DNA of 64,000 bases from Collybiopsis luxurians FD-317 M1 (Eukaryota; Basidiomycota; Agaricomycetes; Agaricales; Omphalotaceae). Below the pieces are notes generated by a model. That model did not search any database, had not been told where the DNA came from, and saw only the letters and a list, made by a program, of their open reading frames with translations. The translations under genes were made by a program, and so were the position numbers. Shown here piece by piece: positions 41,728 to 53,466 of the stretch. Where the stretch lies: assembly GCA_000827265.1 (NCBI GenBank), contig KN834783.1, positions 442,876 to 506,875 on the forward strand, written 5' to 3'. Each line of letters starts with the position of its first letter. Within the stretch, counting starts at the first letter, position 1.

Positions 41728-44700
41728 ATGGCATCTTCTACACCTCAAATTGCAGGTCCTGTGATTGAAGAACTCCCCAGGCTTTGGCAGGAAGCTGTTG
41801 AAAACTTCAAAAAGGACAAGCAAGTGAAGCTAGAAGAATGGAATGTAACTCTTCAAAAGATCGCATCTTGTAGTTCTGTTGAGGATATCTGTGGTGTCCT
41901 TGAACAGGATTTTTTCACCAAGTTTACAGAAGCTCGTGGTAGTGAAAAATGGAGAACTCTGCGAGAAAAGTATCTCAAGCCAGCTGTAGATATTATTCTC
42001 AAGTTCAATGATGTTCTTACGGGAATTGCGAGTTCCTTTGTATGTTCTAATATAACCTCTATCTCTGACATCATCTGATATGCTGTAGCCAAATGTTCCT
42101 GGCGGCAGGAATATTTTTGTGGCCTTTGGGATACTGTTACAGGTTTGTAGCACTCAATTAATGTTTATCTTGCTGTGTATTCAGACTCAATATATATAGG
42201 CCACAAAGGGAGTCAGTGCATGGTTTGATGATCTCAATGGTTTCTTTAGAGATTTGAAAGACTTCCTTCAGCCAGTAGCAATTCTGTTACCTTTTCACAA
42301 TGAAATGGGGACTGCGTATCACCAAATTGTTTCTGCAATCCTTGCTCTTACTATTCAAGTTATTTCTGCTGCAATGAAAAAGGTTAGGAAAAGCAAGTCA
42401 GAACTGCGATTCAGTATGTCCATCGAAAATTTTTCCTTTTTAAAAATTCACTACTGCATTAATAGAGCTATATTGGGATGCGCTGACAGGTTCTAATGAA
42501 GTAAAAAAGGCTCGAGACCATTTTTATGAACTCATGGCCAAAGCAAGGGATATTATGTGGGCAATTACTGCTAAGCAAGAAATAGAAACGGGTCAAAAAA
42601 GTATCTATTGATTCCCTGGTATATTTGATTTGAAGTCGACTTGGTTTGATACAGATCAGCAATCTTTTTTGCAAATCCTAAAAAATATGGAAGATCACAG
42701 AACACAAATTTTGCTTGAACTAAAGAAATATTCTGAAGAGTGTAAGGATAGCTGAATATTCATGGTGCTTTATAGCTTACAAACTTTCTTGCATCAAGGC
42801 AATGTCGCAGCTTTACTTGAAGAAAAATTTGACAAGAAGTTGAATCCTGTTCAAAAAGCCAACATTAATAGTGACAAAGTCTGCTTGAAGGGAACTAGGG
42901 TTCAAATTCTGAAAAAAATATCTCAGTGGATGTTAAACCTTGAAGATCATACCCCACAAATATTTCTCCTTTGTGGAGCTGCAGGCACAGGCAAATCTGC
43001 CATTAGCCATACTATTGGGAAGGATTTGAAGGAAAGAAACTGCCTCGGAGCCTTTTATGCATTTGACTACAAATCATCTGCAGGCCCAACTCAGGCTGTG
43101 CAGGCTATTGCATATGGGCTAGGAAAACACATACCAGATTTCGGAAAGGCTTTGATAAAGATTTTGGAAAAAGATTCAGACATCTTGGCTGATCCCAGTG
43201 TAGAAGAGCAATGGGAAAAGCTCATTCTAGAGCCAGCCCAAGATATTGATGAATCCAGGCCTGTAGTTATTATTTTAGATGCTCTTGATCAAAGTGGGGA
43301 ACAGAAATTGGACAGTCCAAGAGAGAAACTAATCTCTTTATTGCTGAATGGTGGACAGAAACTTCCCAGGAATTTTTACATTTTTATGACATCACGGTTG
43401 GAGCATGATATTGTGAAGCAGCTAAATCAGAATCCAAAAGGTCTTCATGTTGAATATATGAATAATCTTGAGGAAACTGCAGATGATATCTCTAAATATG
43501 TGCTCCATCGCATAACAAAGGCACACAAACTGGAGGCAATCAATGAAAGCCAATGCAGGGAGCTTGCTAAAAAGGCTGAAGGATATTTCCAATGGGCTGC
43601 AACAGTTTGTAATGAACTGTGTAAGGATGAAATGGGTCATAAGCCTAAGAAATTATTTAAACAATTCATGCAACATGCTCCTAAACCTGGGGAGGAATAT
43701 CCACTGGATCCCACATACAAACTCGTTCTGCAGCAAAATGTAAAGGCAAACGCTATGGAAGAATACAAAGAAGTGATGTCCCAAGTTCTGGCTTCACAGG
43801 TGCCCCTTTCACAACAGACACTACAAAGGATTCAATCAGCATCTTATAGACAAAGAAAAGATGATGATGAGGCAGATGAAGAAGAAGAACCAAATGTGAA
43901 TGATGTGATCAAATATCTTGGATCTCTCCTCACTGGTGTGCATAAAGTTGACATTCCTGTTCAGCCAATTCACACATCAGTCCGAGATTTTCTCTTGGAT
44001 TATAAAAGGAGTGGGGAATATGCTATCAGTCCTTTGCAAGGGCATACCACCATGACACTTGGCACCATTGGACTTATGACTGAGAAACTACATTTCAATA
44101 TGTGTAAATTGGAAAATTCATATGTGGTCAATTCGGAAGTAAAAAACTTTCAAGGTAAAATGAATAAGTATATCCCAGCAGAGCTTAAATATGCCTGCCT
44201 CCACTGGGATCTGCATCTCTCCCAAGTTCAACCTGCTGGGGGCATGAGCTCTCTGTTGGAGAAATTTGTCTGCTCTGAACTTTCTCTTTACTGGATGGAG
44301 GTGCTTAGTATTCTGAATAAAGTCAATGCCATTCCAAGAGTTATGTCTAATGTGTTAAAATGGATACAACAGGAACCAGAGGAAGAGGAGGTATGCAAAA
44401 TTAAAGAATTTAATTTCAATCACTAATTATTTCTGTATTAGATATCAAAGTTTGATGTAATAAGAGAAGTGGCGCAAGAAATCAAATTACTTGTCTTTAT
44501 ATTTGGCAAACTTATGTCAGAGTCAACGCCACATATATATATTTCAGCATTGCCATTTATACCAAAAAGCTCCAAGTTACAAGACATATATCTATCGCAC
44601 TTTACCAAGCTCTCAAATGTGTGTGATGGCCATAGGATAAATTGGCCACGTATGCAAGCCATACTAAAAAAGCATACAGGCTCCATCTCTTCTGTTGCCT

Positions 44701-46796
44701 TTTCCCAGGATGGAAAGAAAATTGTATCTGGGTCATATGATAACTCATTACAGATCTGGGATGCAGAGATAGGAGAACCCCAAGGACAGCCATTGCAAGG
44801 GCATGCAAGCCCAGTCAGATCTGTTGCTTTTTCCCCAGATGGAAAGAAAATTGCTTCTGGGGCAGATGATAACTCAGTCCGGATCTGGGATGCAGAGACA
44901 GGGGAACCTCTAGGACAGCCATTGCTAGGACACAAAAACTCAGTCAAATCTGTTGCCTTTTCCCCCAATGGCAAGATAATTGTATCAGGGTCAGCTGACA
45001 AGTCAGTACAAATCTGGAATGCAGAGACAGGGGAACCACAGGGCCAGCCATTGCAAGGTCACACAAGGGATGTCAATTCTGTTGCCTTTTCCCATGATGG
45101 AAAGAGAATTGTATCAGGATCAACTGATAAGTCAGTTCGGATCTGGAATGCAGTAACTGGTGAATCTCAAGGACAACCATTGCAAGGGCACCAAAGAGAA
45201 GTCAAATCTGTTGCCTTTTCCCCAGATGGAAAGAGAATTGTATCTGGGTCAGCTGATAAGTCACTGTTGATCTGGGATATAGATAAAGGTAAACCTCAAG
45301 GAAACCCTTTGCAAGGGCACACTGGTTCAGTCAATGCTGTAGCCTTTTCTCCAGATGGAAAGAGAGTTGCTTCTGGGTCATATGATAATTCAGTGTGGAT
45401 CTGGGATGCAAAGACAGGGAAACCCCAAGGACACCCAATGCAGGGGCACACAAGCATAGTTCGTTCTATTGCTTTTTCCCCAGATGGAACAAGAATTGTA
45501 TCTGGGTCAAATGACAAATCAGTGCGCATCTGGGATGCAGAGCCTAGGGAGTCTCAAGGCCAGCCACCACAAGGGCACACAAGTACAGTTTATTCAGTAG
45601 CATTCTCTCCAGATGGAAAGAAGATTGTGTCTGGGTCAGGTGACCATTCAGTGCGAATCTGGGATGCAGATACAGGGAAGCCTCTAAAACTGCCATTGCA
45701 AGGGCACACAAGGGATGTCAATTCTGTTGCCTTTTCTCACGATGGAAAAAGAATTGTATCTGGGTCTGCTGATAAATCAGTGCAGATCTGGAATGCAGAA
45801 ACAGGGGAACCTCAAGGACAGCCACTGCAAGGGCATATAGACCAGGTTACTTCTGTTGCCTTTTCCCATGATGGAAAAAGAATTGTATCAGGGTCAGCTG
45901 ATAAGTCAGTGCGGGTCTGGGATGCAGAGACAGGAGAGCCCCATGGACAGCCATTGCGAGGGCACACAGACAAGATTAAGTCTGTTGCATTTTCCCAAGA
46001 TGGAAAGAAGATTGTATCTGGATCAGCTGATAAGTCAGTGCAGATCTGGGATGTAGAAACAGGGAAACCTCAAGGACAGCCACTGCAAGGGCATATAGAC
46101 GAGGTTACTTCTGTTGCCTTTTCCCATGATGGAAGGAAAATTGCATCTGGATCGGCTGATAAGTCTGTGTGGATCTGGGATGCAGAGACCAGTGAACCTC
46201 AATTTGAAGGACAGACTTTGCAAGGGCACACAGATTCTGTCAATTCTGTTGCATTTTCCACAGATGGAAAGAGAATTGTTACTGGGTCAGGTGATAAATC
46301 AATACGAATTTGGGATGCTGAAACAGGGAAACCCCAAGGACAGCCATTGCAGGGGCACACTGGTTCAGTCTTGTCTGTTGCCTTTTCCTCAGATGGAAGG
46401 AGAATTATATCTGGGTCCCATGATCAGTCAGTGCGGATTTGGAATGCAGAGACAAATGAGGCTCTAGAACAGCCATTGCAAGGCCACACAAGAGAAGCCA
46501 ATTCTTGGCACCCCCAATCTATGTTTCAGAACCTTACTCTCACAGATGATGGCTGGCTGTGCAATTCAAACTGGTCTCTTTTCTTGTGGATTCCTCCTGA
46601 ATATCGATCTTGTCTTCTGTTCCCACATATGCAGCTCCTCATTTCAAGCTCTTATCCTGCCTTACTGAATCTGGAAAATTTTGTATATGGAAGTGATTGG
46701 GTCAAATGTTACAGGTAAGCAAGCCCAATCTGTTGACCCTCTCCAGACTCCCCATGTTCATAACTAACTTCATTTTCATCCAGAGGTTCTCACTAA
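41728..46796 (+). CDS. STAND/NLR-like receptor: Goodbye-NACHT-14xWD40, 1555 aa
   Basis: Exons are 41728-42039, 42089-42142, 42200-42413, 42466-42600, 42655-42741, 42811-44390, 44442-46714 and 46784-46796; phases agree and total 1556 codons. Residues ~20-260 resemble the fungal Goodbye domain that starts many STAND proteins. NACHT has the P-loop GAAGTGKSA (Gly323-Ser330) and Walker B VVIILDALDQ (~419-428), followed by PIHTSVRDFLLD in the helical region. Fourteen WD40 repeats of 43 residues follow (~870-1475), then a conserved tail ending CYRGSH. Such proteins sense non-self or heterokaryon cues and oligomerise with ATP; function here is inferred. The fifth intron needs splicing to remove an in-frame TGA at 42754. 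Confidence 0.9.
44673..46479 (+). repeat. 14 tandem 129-bp WD40 units
   Basis: 1807 bases hold fourteen in-frame units of 129 bases (one has two added codons). Each encodes the pattern GHT..V.SVAFSPDGK then IVSGS.DKSVRIWDAETGEP. Units 4 and 9 share a long identical stretch at 45061 and 45709, and units 10 and 12 begin almost identically. Fourteen units would make two seven-bladed propellers. Confidence 0.95.
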
Positions 46797-48289
46797 GGTA
46801 ATACTTCTCCTATGCAGTCAATGATTCAATTTTTAGCTCACACTGACGTGAAGGGCAGTTATCCCTTGCATGATTAATGGCAAAAATGCTTTTGCAAATA
46901 TACTAAATTTTTGCTATGAATTTCACCTGAAATAGTTATTTATTTTCCTTCAAATTAAGCTTTGGAAAATATATTATATATCAATATTAGTTGCACACAA
47001 AAAACATTGTGACATTTAGTTTTAATTTTGCTGGAGAAGAGACCTTTTTTTGCCCAAGATCAAAAGGTAATTTCGCCGGAGATTTATCTTGACATTTAAG
47101 GGTAATTTGGACCGCTTCACACCCAAAATGGATAGATATTTTCAAATATGATATGAATGATGATTTTTCCCAATTTTCCTTTGTGATAAGGAATGTATTT
47201 CATAGGTGATAAATTTATGAGTGCATGAAATGGAATGGAATGCCGAGTTTCTGCTCTGACAATTCTGTGCCTGATCCAAGGCAGGTGAATTTGAATTGAT
47301 CTAATTTTTGCAATTTATACAATTTTAGATAGTTTTCATTACTTACATCGATGATCCAGGATCCGCAAGGTATGTAATTTGTTCCAATTACTGAAAAGGG
47401 CATGAGTCCTGCTACGCATTAGCATTGGCCCACTTTGCGTCATGTTTGCCCAGTCACTGGGTGAGAACTGGGCACAAGACTGGGGATATTCCCAGATTGA
47501 TGACATAACAATAGTATAGCAACTTGTATAGTATTGTGCAGTAGTAGAAAAGGAACCACGTATGCAAAATGAAACGGACAATATGCAAGGAGGCGCCTCG
47601 GTCCATCAGCGCTTATCGGGGAACCGGTCATACTACCAATAGCAGCCGTCTCTTGGAATGCCGGCATCCAATAAGTTAACAAAATAATCACCTTCTTGCT
47701 TGTAACAATGGTTTACCGGTACAATTATGTCCAAAGGTCTGACATGACAAATGCAAACTTGCTGTGACATTGAGTCTTGACTACCCCTGATAAAGCTCTT
47801 AAATGAGAAACAGAAGGTATGCAACCATAAAGAAATTGGTCAGAGGTATTGGATGTATATACCCATGACAACAATGTATTATGCCATTTTCTGTTACTAT
47901 TCTTGATGCCCTGTCGGTCGTATTGGGCCAACGCTGCCGCATGGCGGTTACTCGTGCCCCGGGCCCATCTGCTGACCCAACCACCGCCACCTCATGGCTA
48001 TGTTCAACTAAATTAGAATTTCATTATGATGTAATTATGATCTCAAATATACCATATTGCCCCATTTAATTTATGTCATTAGTATTATGATACTAATACA
48101 AAATTGCCTGTCAAGGAATTCTCCACCACAAAAACTTGGCATTCCATTCACTTGTAACTTAGTATCTTGCACTTTCTTGTTCAAATATGTGCTCGTTGGT
48201 GTTCCCCATTGCAGAGGAAGTGAATAATGTCTAAAGTGCATGGCTTCATTTGCAAAAATCAAAGATAGATAGTATCTACCCTGCATCCC
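46797..48289. other. Intergenic, nothing assigned
   Basis: AT-rich 3' flank of the receptor gene, then spacer with short frames on both strands. No domain recognised. Confidence 0.4.
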
Positions 48290-49902
48290 ACCACTATAAT
48301 ATTTATCCTGTGCAATCCTCGCCTCTAACCTTCCAAACCTCTTTTATAAAATCCCACTGCCCGTCTTCCTCACGAAGACACCAAAGTGAAAATACTGAAG
48401 CTCAGAGGAACATTCTTCTTTCCCCAAAATATCATTCAACTTAGGATAAGCCCCTCTGCCGAAATATTGTTCGTAAAACCTGCCAGTTCCTGCAAAAATT
48501 GAGTGGAAAAGATGGTCTGGGCTTTCTCAAACTCCTAAAATACAAGTTCGAGGTCGATCAGATTGTTCTGAGTCAAGAAAAACGGCCTTGAAAATTTCAC
48601 TTTCGCCGCAACAGGATATAATACTGTCAAAAATAGTGAGTTTTTCTAGTGCTCTCATCACAGGTGGCTCTGCAGGATCAGAAGCAATTGAACACACCAC
48701 TGAGAGAGGAACTACCAACTGCAATACTGCACTATAACAGCCGGTACAAAACCATTCCCTTGGGGACGAGACCTCAGGAACTGGCAGTTGAGCCCTGAAG
48801 AATGGACCCTAAAACGACAATTGCGAGAGATTTTGGGTATCTCTTAAGCGAAAGAGAAAAGGTTCAGGGCAAATAATATGGCGGAGGTTGGGCAGGCTGG
48901 AAAGGGAAAACGTCGAAGTAGGATCATGGGACGTGATCTCAGGGTCTAAAGCGAAGGACACTATACTGGGAGTTCGCCGGAGAAGATTTCAAAGATCTTC
49001 AAAGGCGAATCCATAGTATCCGACAAAGCTGAATATTTTGAGCCGAGGAATACATTGCCCTGAAGCCAAGTACAAGAACAGGGCCGATGAATTTGTGTGA
49101 GTTTCAGTAAGATTGGGGATAAAGGGGGAAAGCATTGCGGGCTGTTTGATTCCGAGCTAGGGAAAGCTCTCAAAAGTATATCCTGTCGGTTGAAGAACTT
49201 GAGCGAAACGAGCGATCTTAGGCTGGATACAAGATTTTCTATGCTCAATCCGTGCATTGTTCGATGGAAAGAGTCCTTAGATTGGGAGTGTCCTGCAAAA
49301 CCGCAAGAATTTGGGACGCGATAAGAATATCGAATAAGGTGAGTGAACTGAGGTTTGTCATCTGGAGAAGCGCTTCATTCCGTTTATGAAGAAAAGCTCT
49401 GGTGTTCTCGTACCTTGTGCCATTGGCAACAACGAAGTCACACCGGTCGATAAAAACACATCTTCGAACGTGAGGAATGAAGCCCTGGGGAATCCGTATT
49501 GGTTCCAGAGTCCTGTAGAGTGAATCATATGCCTTGGATTCGCGTGCCCGTGGGATCGACTGTGCATCCACATCTGGGCGGAAAGTGATGGCATTGAATA
49601 TAAGAGGTCGAATTTCTAGGTGAAATAGATGGCACACTAGGAATAAGCTGCAGAGATTTCGTATGCGCGACTGTGTAATCGGATCAGATCGAGACGCATT
49701 AGCGGAGAGTTTGGGGGGTTTGAAGTAAGAAAATATCTCCGTGTAAACATCCAGGGGGATTTCTGATAGAATCCTGTTGCCAGAACGGCGGACTGGATCT
49801 ACAGCGCATTAGTCGGGACAGGGTAACAAGAAATCGGAACATACAAGACCATTCCTGCCCATTACAGTCGTCCGGTGTATTGCTGGTAGCTAATGATTCC
49901 AT
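48290..49902 (-). pseudogene. F-box protein pseudogene, paralogue of the 50438-52111 gene
   Basis: The start is intact: MESLATSNTPDDCNGQEWS, an intron at the same place as in the paralogue, then LSEIPLDVYTEIFSYFKPP (F-box). The reading holds through LYRTLEPIRIP and LRTLSIEQC, then shifts frame near 49250 (SSLRSLVSLKFF is in another frame). Stops accumulate beyond 48960. QLVVPLSVVCSIASDPAEPP and a final-exon match (GFYKRGLEG region, 48300-48430) show the rest of the gene, in pieces. It lies tail to head with its paralogue on the same strand. Confidence 0.85.
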
Positions 49903-50437
49903 TTGGCCCAATAACAGGCGCCAAACTGTAACAGCTCGTGAACGCACGAAAGCAAAGGGCTTGGTGCTTGTTGGGCGCTAAGGGCGCATTGTGAATTTAG
50001 CAGTTCTTGCCGAGACGTAAACATCCAAAGTTTAAAGTTCTAAGAACTAGTAGTGCCTAAGCAGGAATCTCAAGCTGGACGAGCAACTTTTATGCTTCTT
50101 CACCTGATAAGTATCCCTTGGACGACAGAACTACAGTAGTCGATAACAAAGGAAATGAAATAGCGTATTCCATCATAACATAGTTGAGGAACTTGTTGCG
50201 CCTCTGGATTGTTCACTTCTGCTCTATGTATCCAGCATAAGCATTGCAAGACAATGAAATTTTGGATTGATCACAAGACAAGAGTTTCAGCAAGCATAGC
50301 ATCCAAACATCCAAAAGGAGGTTTTAAAATCCTGAGTTGAAAACCACTACAAAGAAGGCAGTAAAAGATAGTGATAAGCAAATGCAACACAAAGATACTT
50401 ATGTAGCCTCGAGACGAAAATGAGACCCAGATAGTAC
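49903..50437. other. Intergenic between the F-box paralogues
   Basis: About 535 bases; nothing recognised. Confidence 0.4.
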
Positions 50438-52111
50438 CTATTTTATGTCCTGGCACAACCCATCATATTCGTCCTGCCCAATCCTCGTCAATCTGATCAA
50501 ATCGTCTCCGGCCTTCGAGCACTCTTTCATAAAATCCCAACGCCCATCTTCATGCAGAAACCAAAACGAAAAATACTGAAGCCCTGGGAAACATTCCTCT
50601 TTTGCTAAAATGGCAACCCCCCTCGAAACAAACTTCTCCGAGTCAGTTGAGCTACTATCGGGGGAATCTGCAAGTCGCACTTGGGTAAAATGTAGTTTCC
50701 TCAGAGATGGAGTGGCAAAGGTACGTTGGAATTTCACAAAGGACTAGATTCAGAGATTTACATCAGAGTATTAACTTGAAGAAAGGATCTCGACTGACCT
50801 TGAGAAATGCATCCCGGTCCAAGTCATCATCTGCATAGGTCCCAAAAACAATGAGCTCCTTCAGCGCTCTCATTGCAGGTTTCCCCGCGGGATCCGAAGT
50901 GATTGAAAAAGCCAATGAGAAAGGAACTACCAACTGTGATATTGTACCGTAATGGCTGACATTGAGCCACCACTGTGAGCGAGATGCCAGAGGAACTAGT
51001 GGTCGAATCCTTGTACCCCTGCAAAACAATGGCAATCGCGACAGATTGTGAGTACCTGCCAGGCAAAACAGAAAGGATTGAGGACAGGTGAGGTCCCGAA
51101 GGTTTGGGAGATCAGAGAGAGAGAACCTCGAGTCAGGATCAATTCCCGTGGGTTCATTATCGAGAGTAAGGCATACGAGCGTGGGCATCTGTTTAAGCAA
51201 TTTGACAAAGCTTTCGGTGCGCCAGCCAGGGATATATACACCAAAAAGACTGAGTGCTTTGAGCTGAGGATGATTACCCCTTGATATCATGAGAAACATG
51301 TAAATTGAGTTTGTCTGAAGTTCACTAAGATTGGAGTTAAGGGGGAAAAAGTCTAGCGGATTGTTCAGTTCCACACCGGTGAACTGTCCAGTACTATCCC
51401 GTGTCAACCACCGAAGCGAAACGAGCGACCTCAATTTGGGCATAAACTTTCTTAATTTTAATTTTCGAGGGATTTCGCATTGTTCGATAGAAAGGGTTTT
51501 TAAACTGGGAACGTCCTGCAAAGCCGCAAGAATTTGGGGGGTAATAAGAGTGTTGTAGAAGGTGACAGAAGTAAGATTGATCATTAGGGACAACGCTTCC
51601 CCTCGCTTTGTGAGAAAGGTTTTAGCGTGCTCGCACTGTATGGAGAGATAAAAGTCATGCCAGTCCAGGAAAACACATCTTTGAACTTGAGAAACGAGGT
51701 ACTCGGGGATCTGTATCGGATCCAGAGTCTTTAAGAATGAATGATATGTCCTGGACTCTCGTGCCCGCGTAATTGCCTGTTCATCCACTTCCGGACGAAA
51801 GATAATTGAGGTGAAGATGAAACGACGAGTCTCTAAACGAAACAGACGGCACACAAGAGACAAGCTGCAGAGGTCCCGTATGCGCCTCCTTGTAACTGGA
51901 TCAAATCGAGACATACTGGCAGACGAATTATGTGGCTTAAAGTAAGCGAAAATCGCTGAATAGATTTCCAAGGGAATTTCTGATAGCGTTCTGTGACCAG
52001 AACAGCGGATTGGATCTAGTTCAACCTCGGAGTATTAGTGGGGGCAAGCTAAAAGGATAGTGAAACCTATTTACAGCTGTACATTTGGGCGCTGAAAGTC
52101 AGAGCTTCCAT
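50438..52111 (-). CDS. F-box/LRR-like protein, 519 aa
   Basis: Exons are 52111-52075, 52015-50799 and 50743-50438; total 520 codons. The short first exon (MEALTFSAQMYS) is supported by the same layout in the paralogue at 49902. The F-box motif is TLSEIPLEIYSAIFAYFKP with LCSLSLVCRLFRLETRRFIF following, the usual Agaricomycete arrangement. The remainder has irregular leucine-rich repeats (LKTLSIEQC, LKALSLFGV, LVCLTLDNEP). F-box proteins bind Skp1 and select substrates for SCF ubiquitin ligases; this family is greatly expanded in mushrooms and its targets are unknown. Confidence 0.85.
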
Positions 52112-52491
52112 TTAACCCAAAAAATAGCGCGAAAATGATTAGAATACCGCGAAACTGCAGCTGCTCATGAAAGCAACATGAAAGCACGAAGCAAGGGATG
52201 GCGCTCATGGGCGCTTGTCAACTCGGCATTGACCGGGTAGGCAAGTCCCAAGGCCGTCCTTGCCGAGACGCTTTTCCTTCTTCGCGAGCCCTTGATACCC
52301 AACATACAATTGAACAAGTGGCTCAAATAAGTCGTAGTTTCTCTCGCAGTATAGCCGTTTGCAGTAGATCTGCTCGGCGTCGCCACAAATATTTAGGTGC
52401 AGCTCAAAACGGCAACAAATTATCATCGTGTTGCGGAACATTCAACAACAGTAGGCCACAGATCAAATAACAAAAGGGCCTTGAAGTACCT
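52112..52491. other. Intergenic, nothing assigned
   Basis: Promoter-side sequence of the F-box gene and 3' flank of the kinase-like gene. Confidence 0.4.
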
Positions 52492-53323
52492 CTACGCCCT
52501 CTCTTCAAGCCATTTCCTAATTGCATCCAGACCGAAATAATCATTGCTTGCAGAAGCGATTTCACTATCTTCTGACCATCCATCTGTACCTCCTTTGCCT
52601 GCGATCTTCTCTCCAATCATATTACAAGAGTCAAAATCTATAATCACAGGAATTTTAGGCTCCTCCGAGTCGAGGACAATGTTATGAGGGTTGATATCGC
52701 CCTGGGTTATCGTAAGCAGAACAAAAACAAGTTTTCGCCAGGGTGCAGTCACGGCGGACAGGTCTTACATGAACATATCCCAGCTTGTGTAAATGATCCA
52801 GGCCGCTTTTTATTCCGCCGATGATAGAATCTGCATCCATCCGGTCTCCATCCTGGACAGCCTGCTTGAGCGTTTTATGATACCGCCTCAAGCAGAGTCC
52901 AGCCATAAGACCGTCGAGCACGTAAATTCCGCGATATTCACAAATGTTCGGATGGGGATGTTGAGATATCTTGTGGTATATCTCCGCTTCCTTAATCATC
53001 CAATCCGCCACACGAGTGGTGGCGAGCTCTTCTGGTTTTGCGATGTAGAGGGGTACGAACTTCTTAATGTACGTGTTGGGAGGTAGGATTGGGGGCGCTC
53101 GATGAAAATCAGGTGGGTAGGAGGGTTGGTAGTAGGAACGCGGTATGAGGGCTGCTTGGTCTGCGAATGGAGACTTGTCGTCGGAAATGTGGCGATCTGG
53201 ATGGTTATAGTAGTAGTAGTCGGAACCATCGGTAAAGATAACCGACCAGAAAGCGAATTTTTCGTCGTCCCAGATTTCGTAAGCTGTAACAAGCTCCCGA
53301 GTTGGACTCGCGGACGGTAGCAT
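52492..53323 (-). CDS. Small protein-kinase-like protein, 254 aa
   Basis: Exons are 53323-52769 and 52701-52492 with a 67-base intron, total 255 codons. Kinase landmarks are present: TYIKKFVPL (possible ATP-binding Lys87/88), a helix-C Glu in KEAEIYHKIS, HPHPNICEYRG, the catalytic loop YVHGDINPHNIVL (Asp187, Asn192) and IIDFDS (Asp207) in place of DFG, then GGTDGWSED. The chain ends soon after, so most of the C-lobe is missing. This matches a family of short fungal kinase-like proteins of unclear activity. It is transcribed divergently from the GH5 gene; an upstream in-frame ATG exists at 53386, so the start is not certain. Confidence 0.75.
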
Positions 53324-53405
53324 GGGTGAAGAATCGAGATGAGAATTCGAAGTAAGTCGTTTTTCGGGGATTCTTCGGACTCTCACGATTATTCATACGT
53401 ACATC

Positions 53406-53428
53406 GACGTTATATAGTATATAACGTC
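53406..53428. promoter_or_regulatory. Palindromic bidirectional TATA element
   Basis: GACGTTATATA, a single G, then TATATAACGTC form a perfect 11-bp inverted repeat between two divergent genes. TATATAA is present on both strands, about 40 bases before the GH5 ATG (53467) and about 85 before the kinase-like ATG (53323). The ends GACGT/ACGTC resemble bZIP half sites. Confidence 0.6.
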
Positions 53429-53466
53429 AAGGCTGCGGAAGATCTCTTCTCACCACTACCACCAAA

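Noticed and set aside
44438..46467. Repeated antisense and second-frame openings across the WD40 array
   Set aside because: They repeat with the 129-bp unit and are shadows of the WD40 frame.
47440..47990. Possible transporter remnant from hydrophobic minus-strand frames
   Set aside because: Hydrophobic composition only; no family motif could be recognised.
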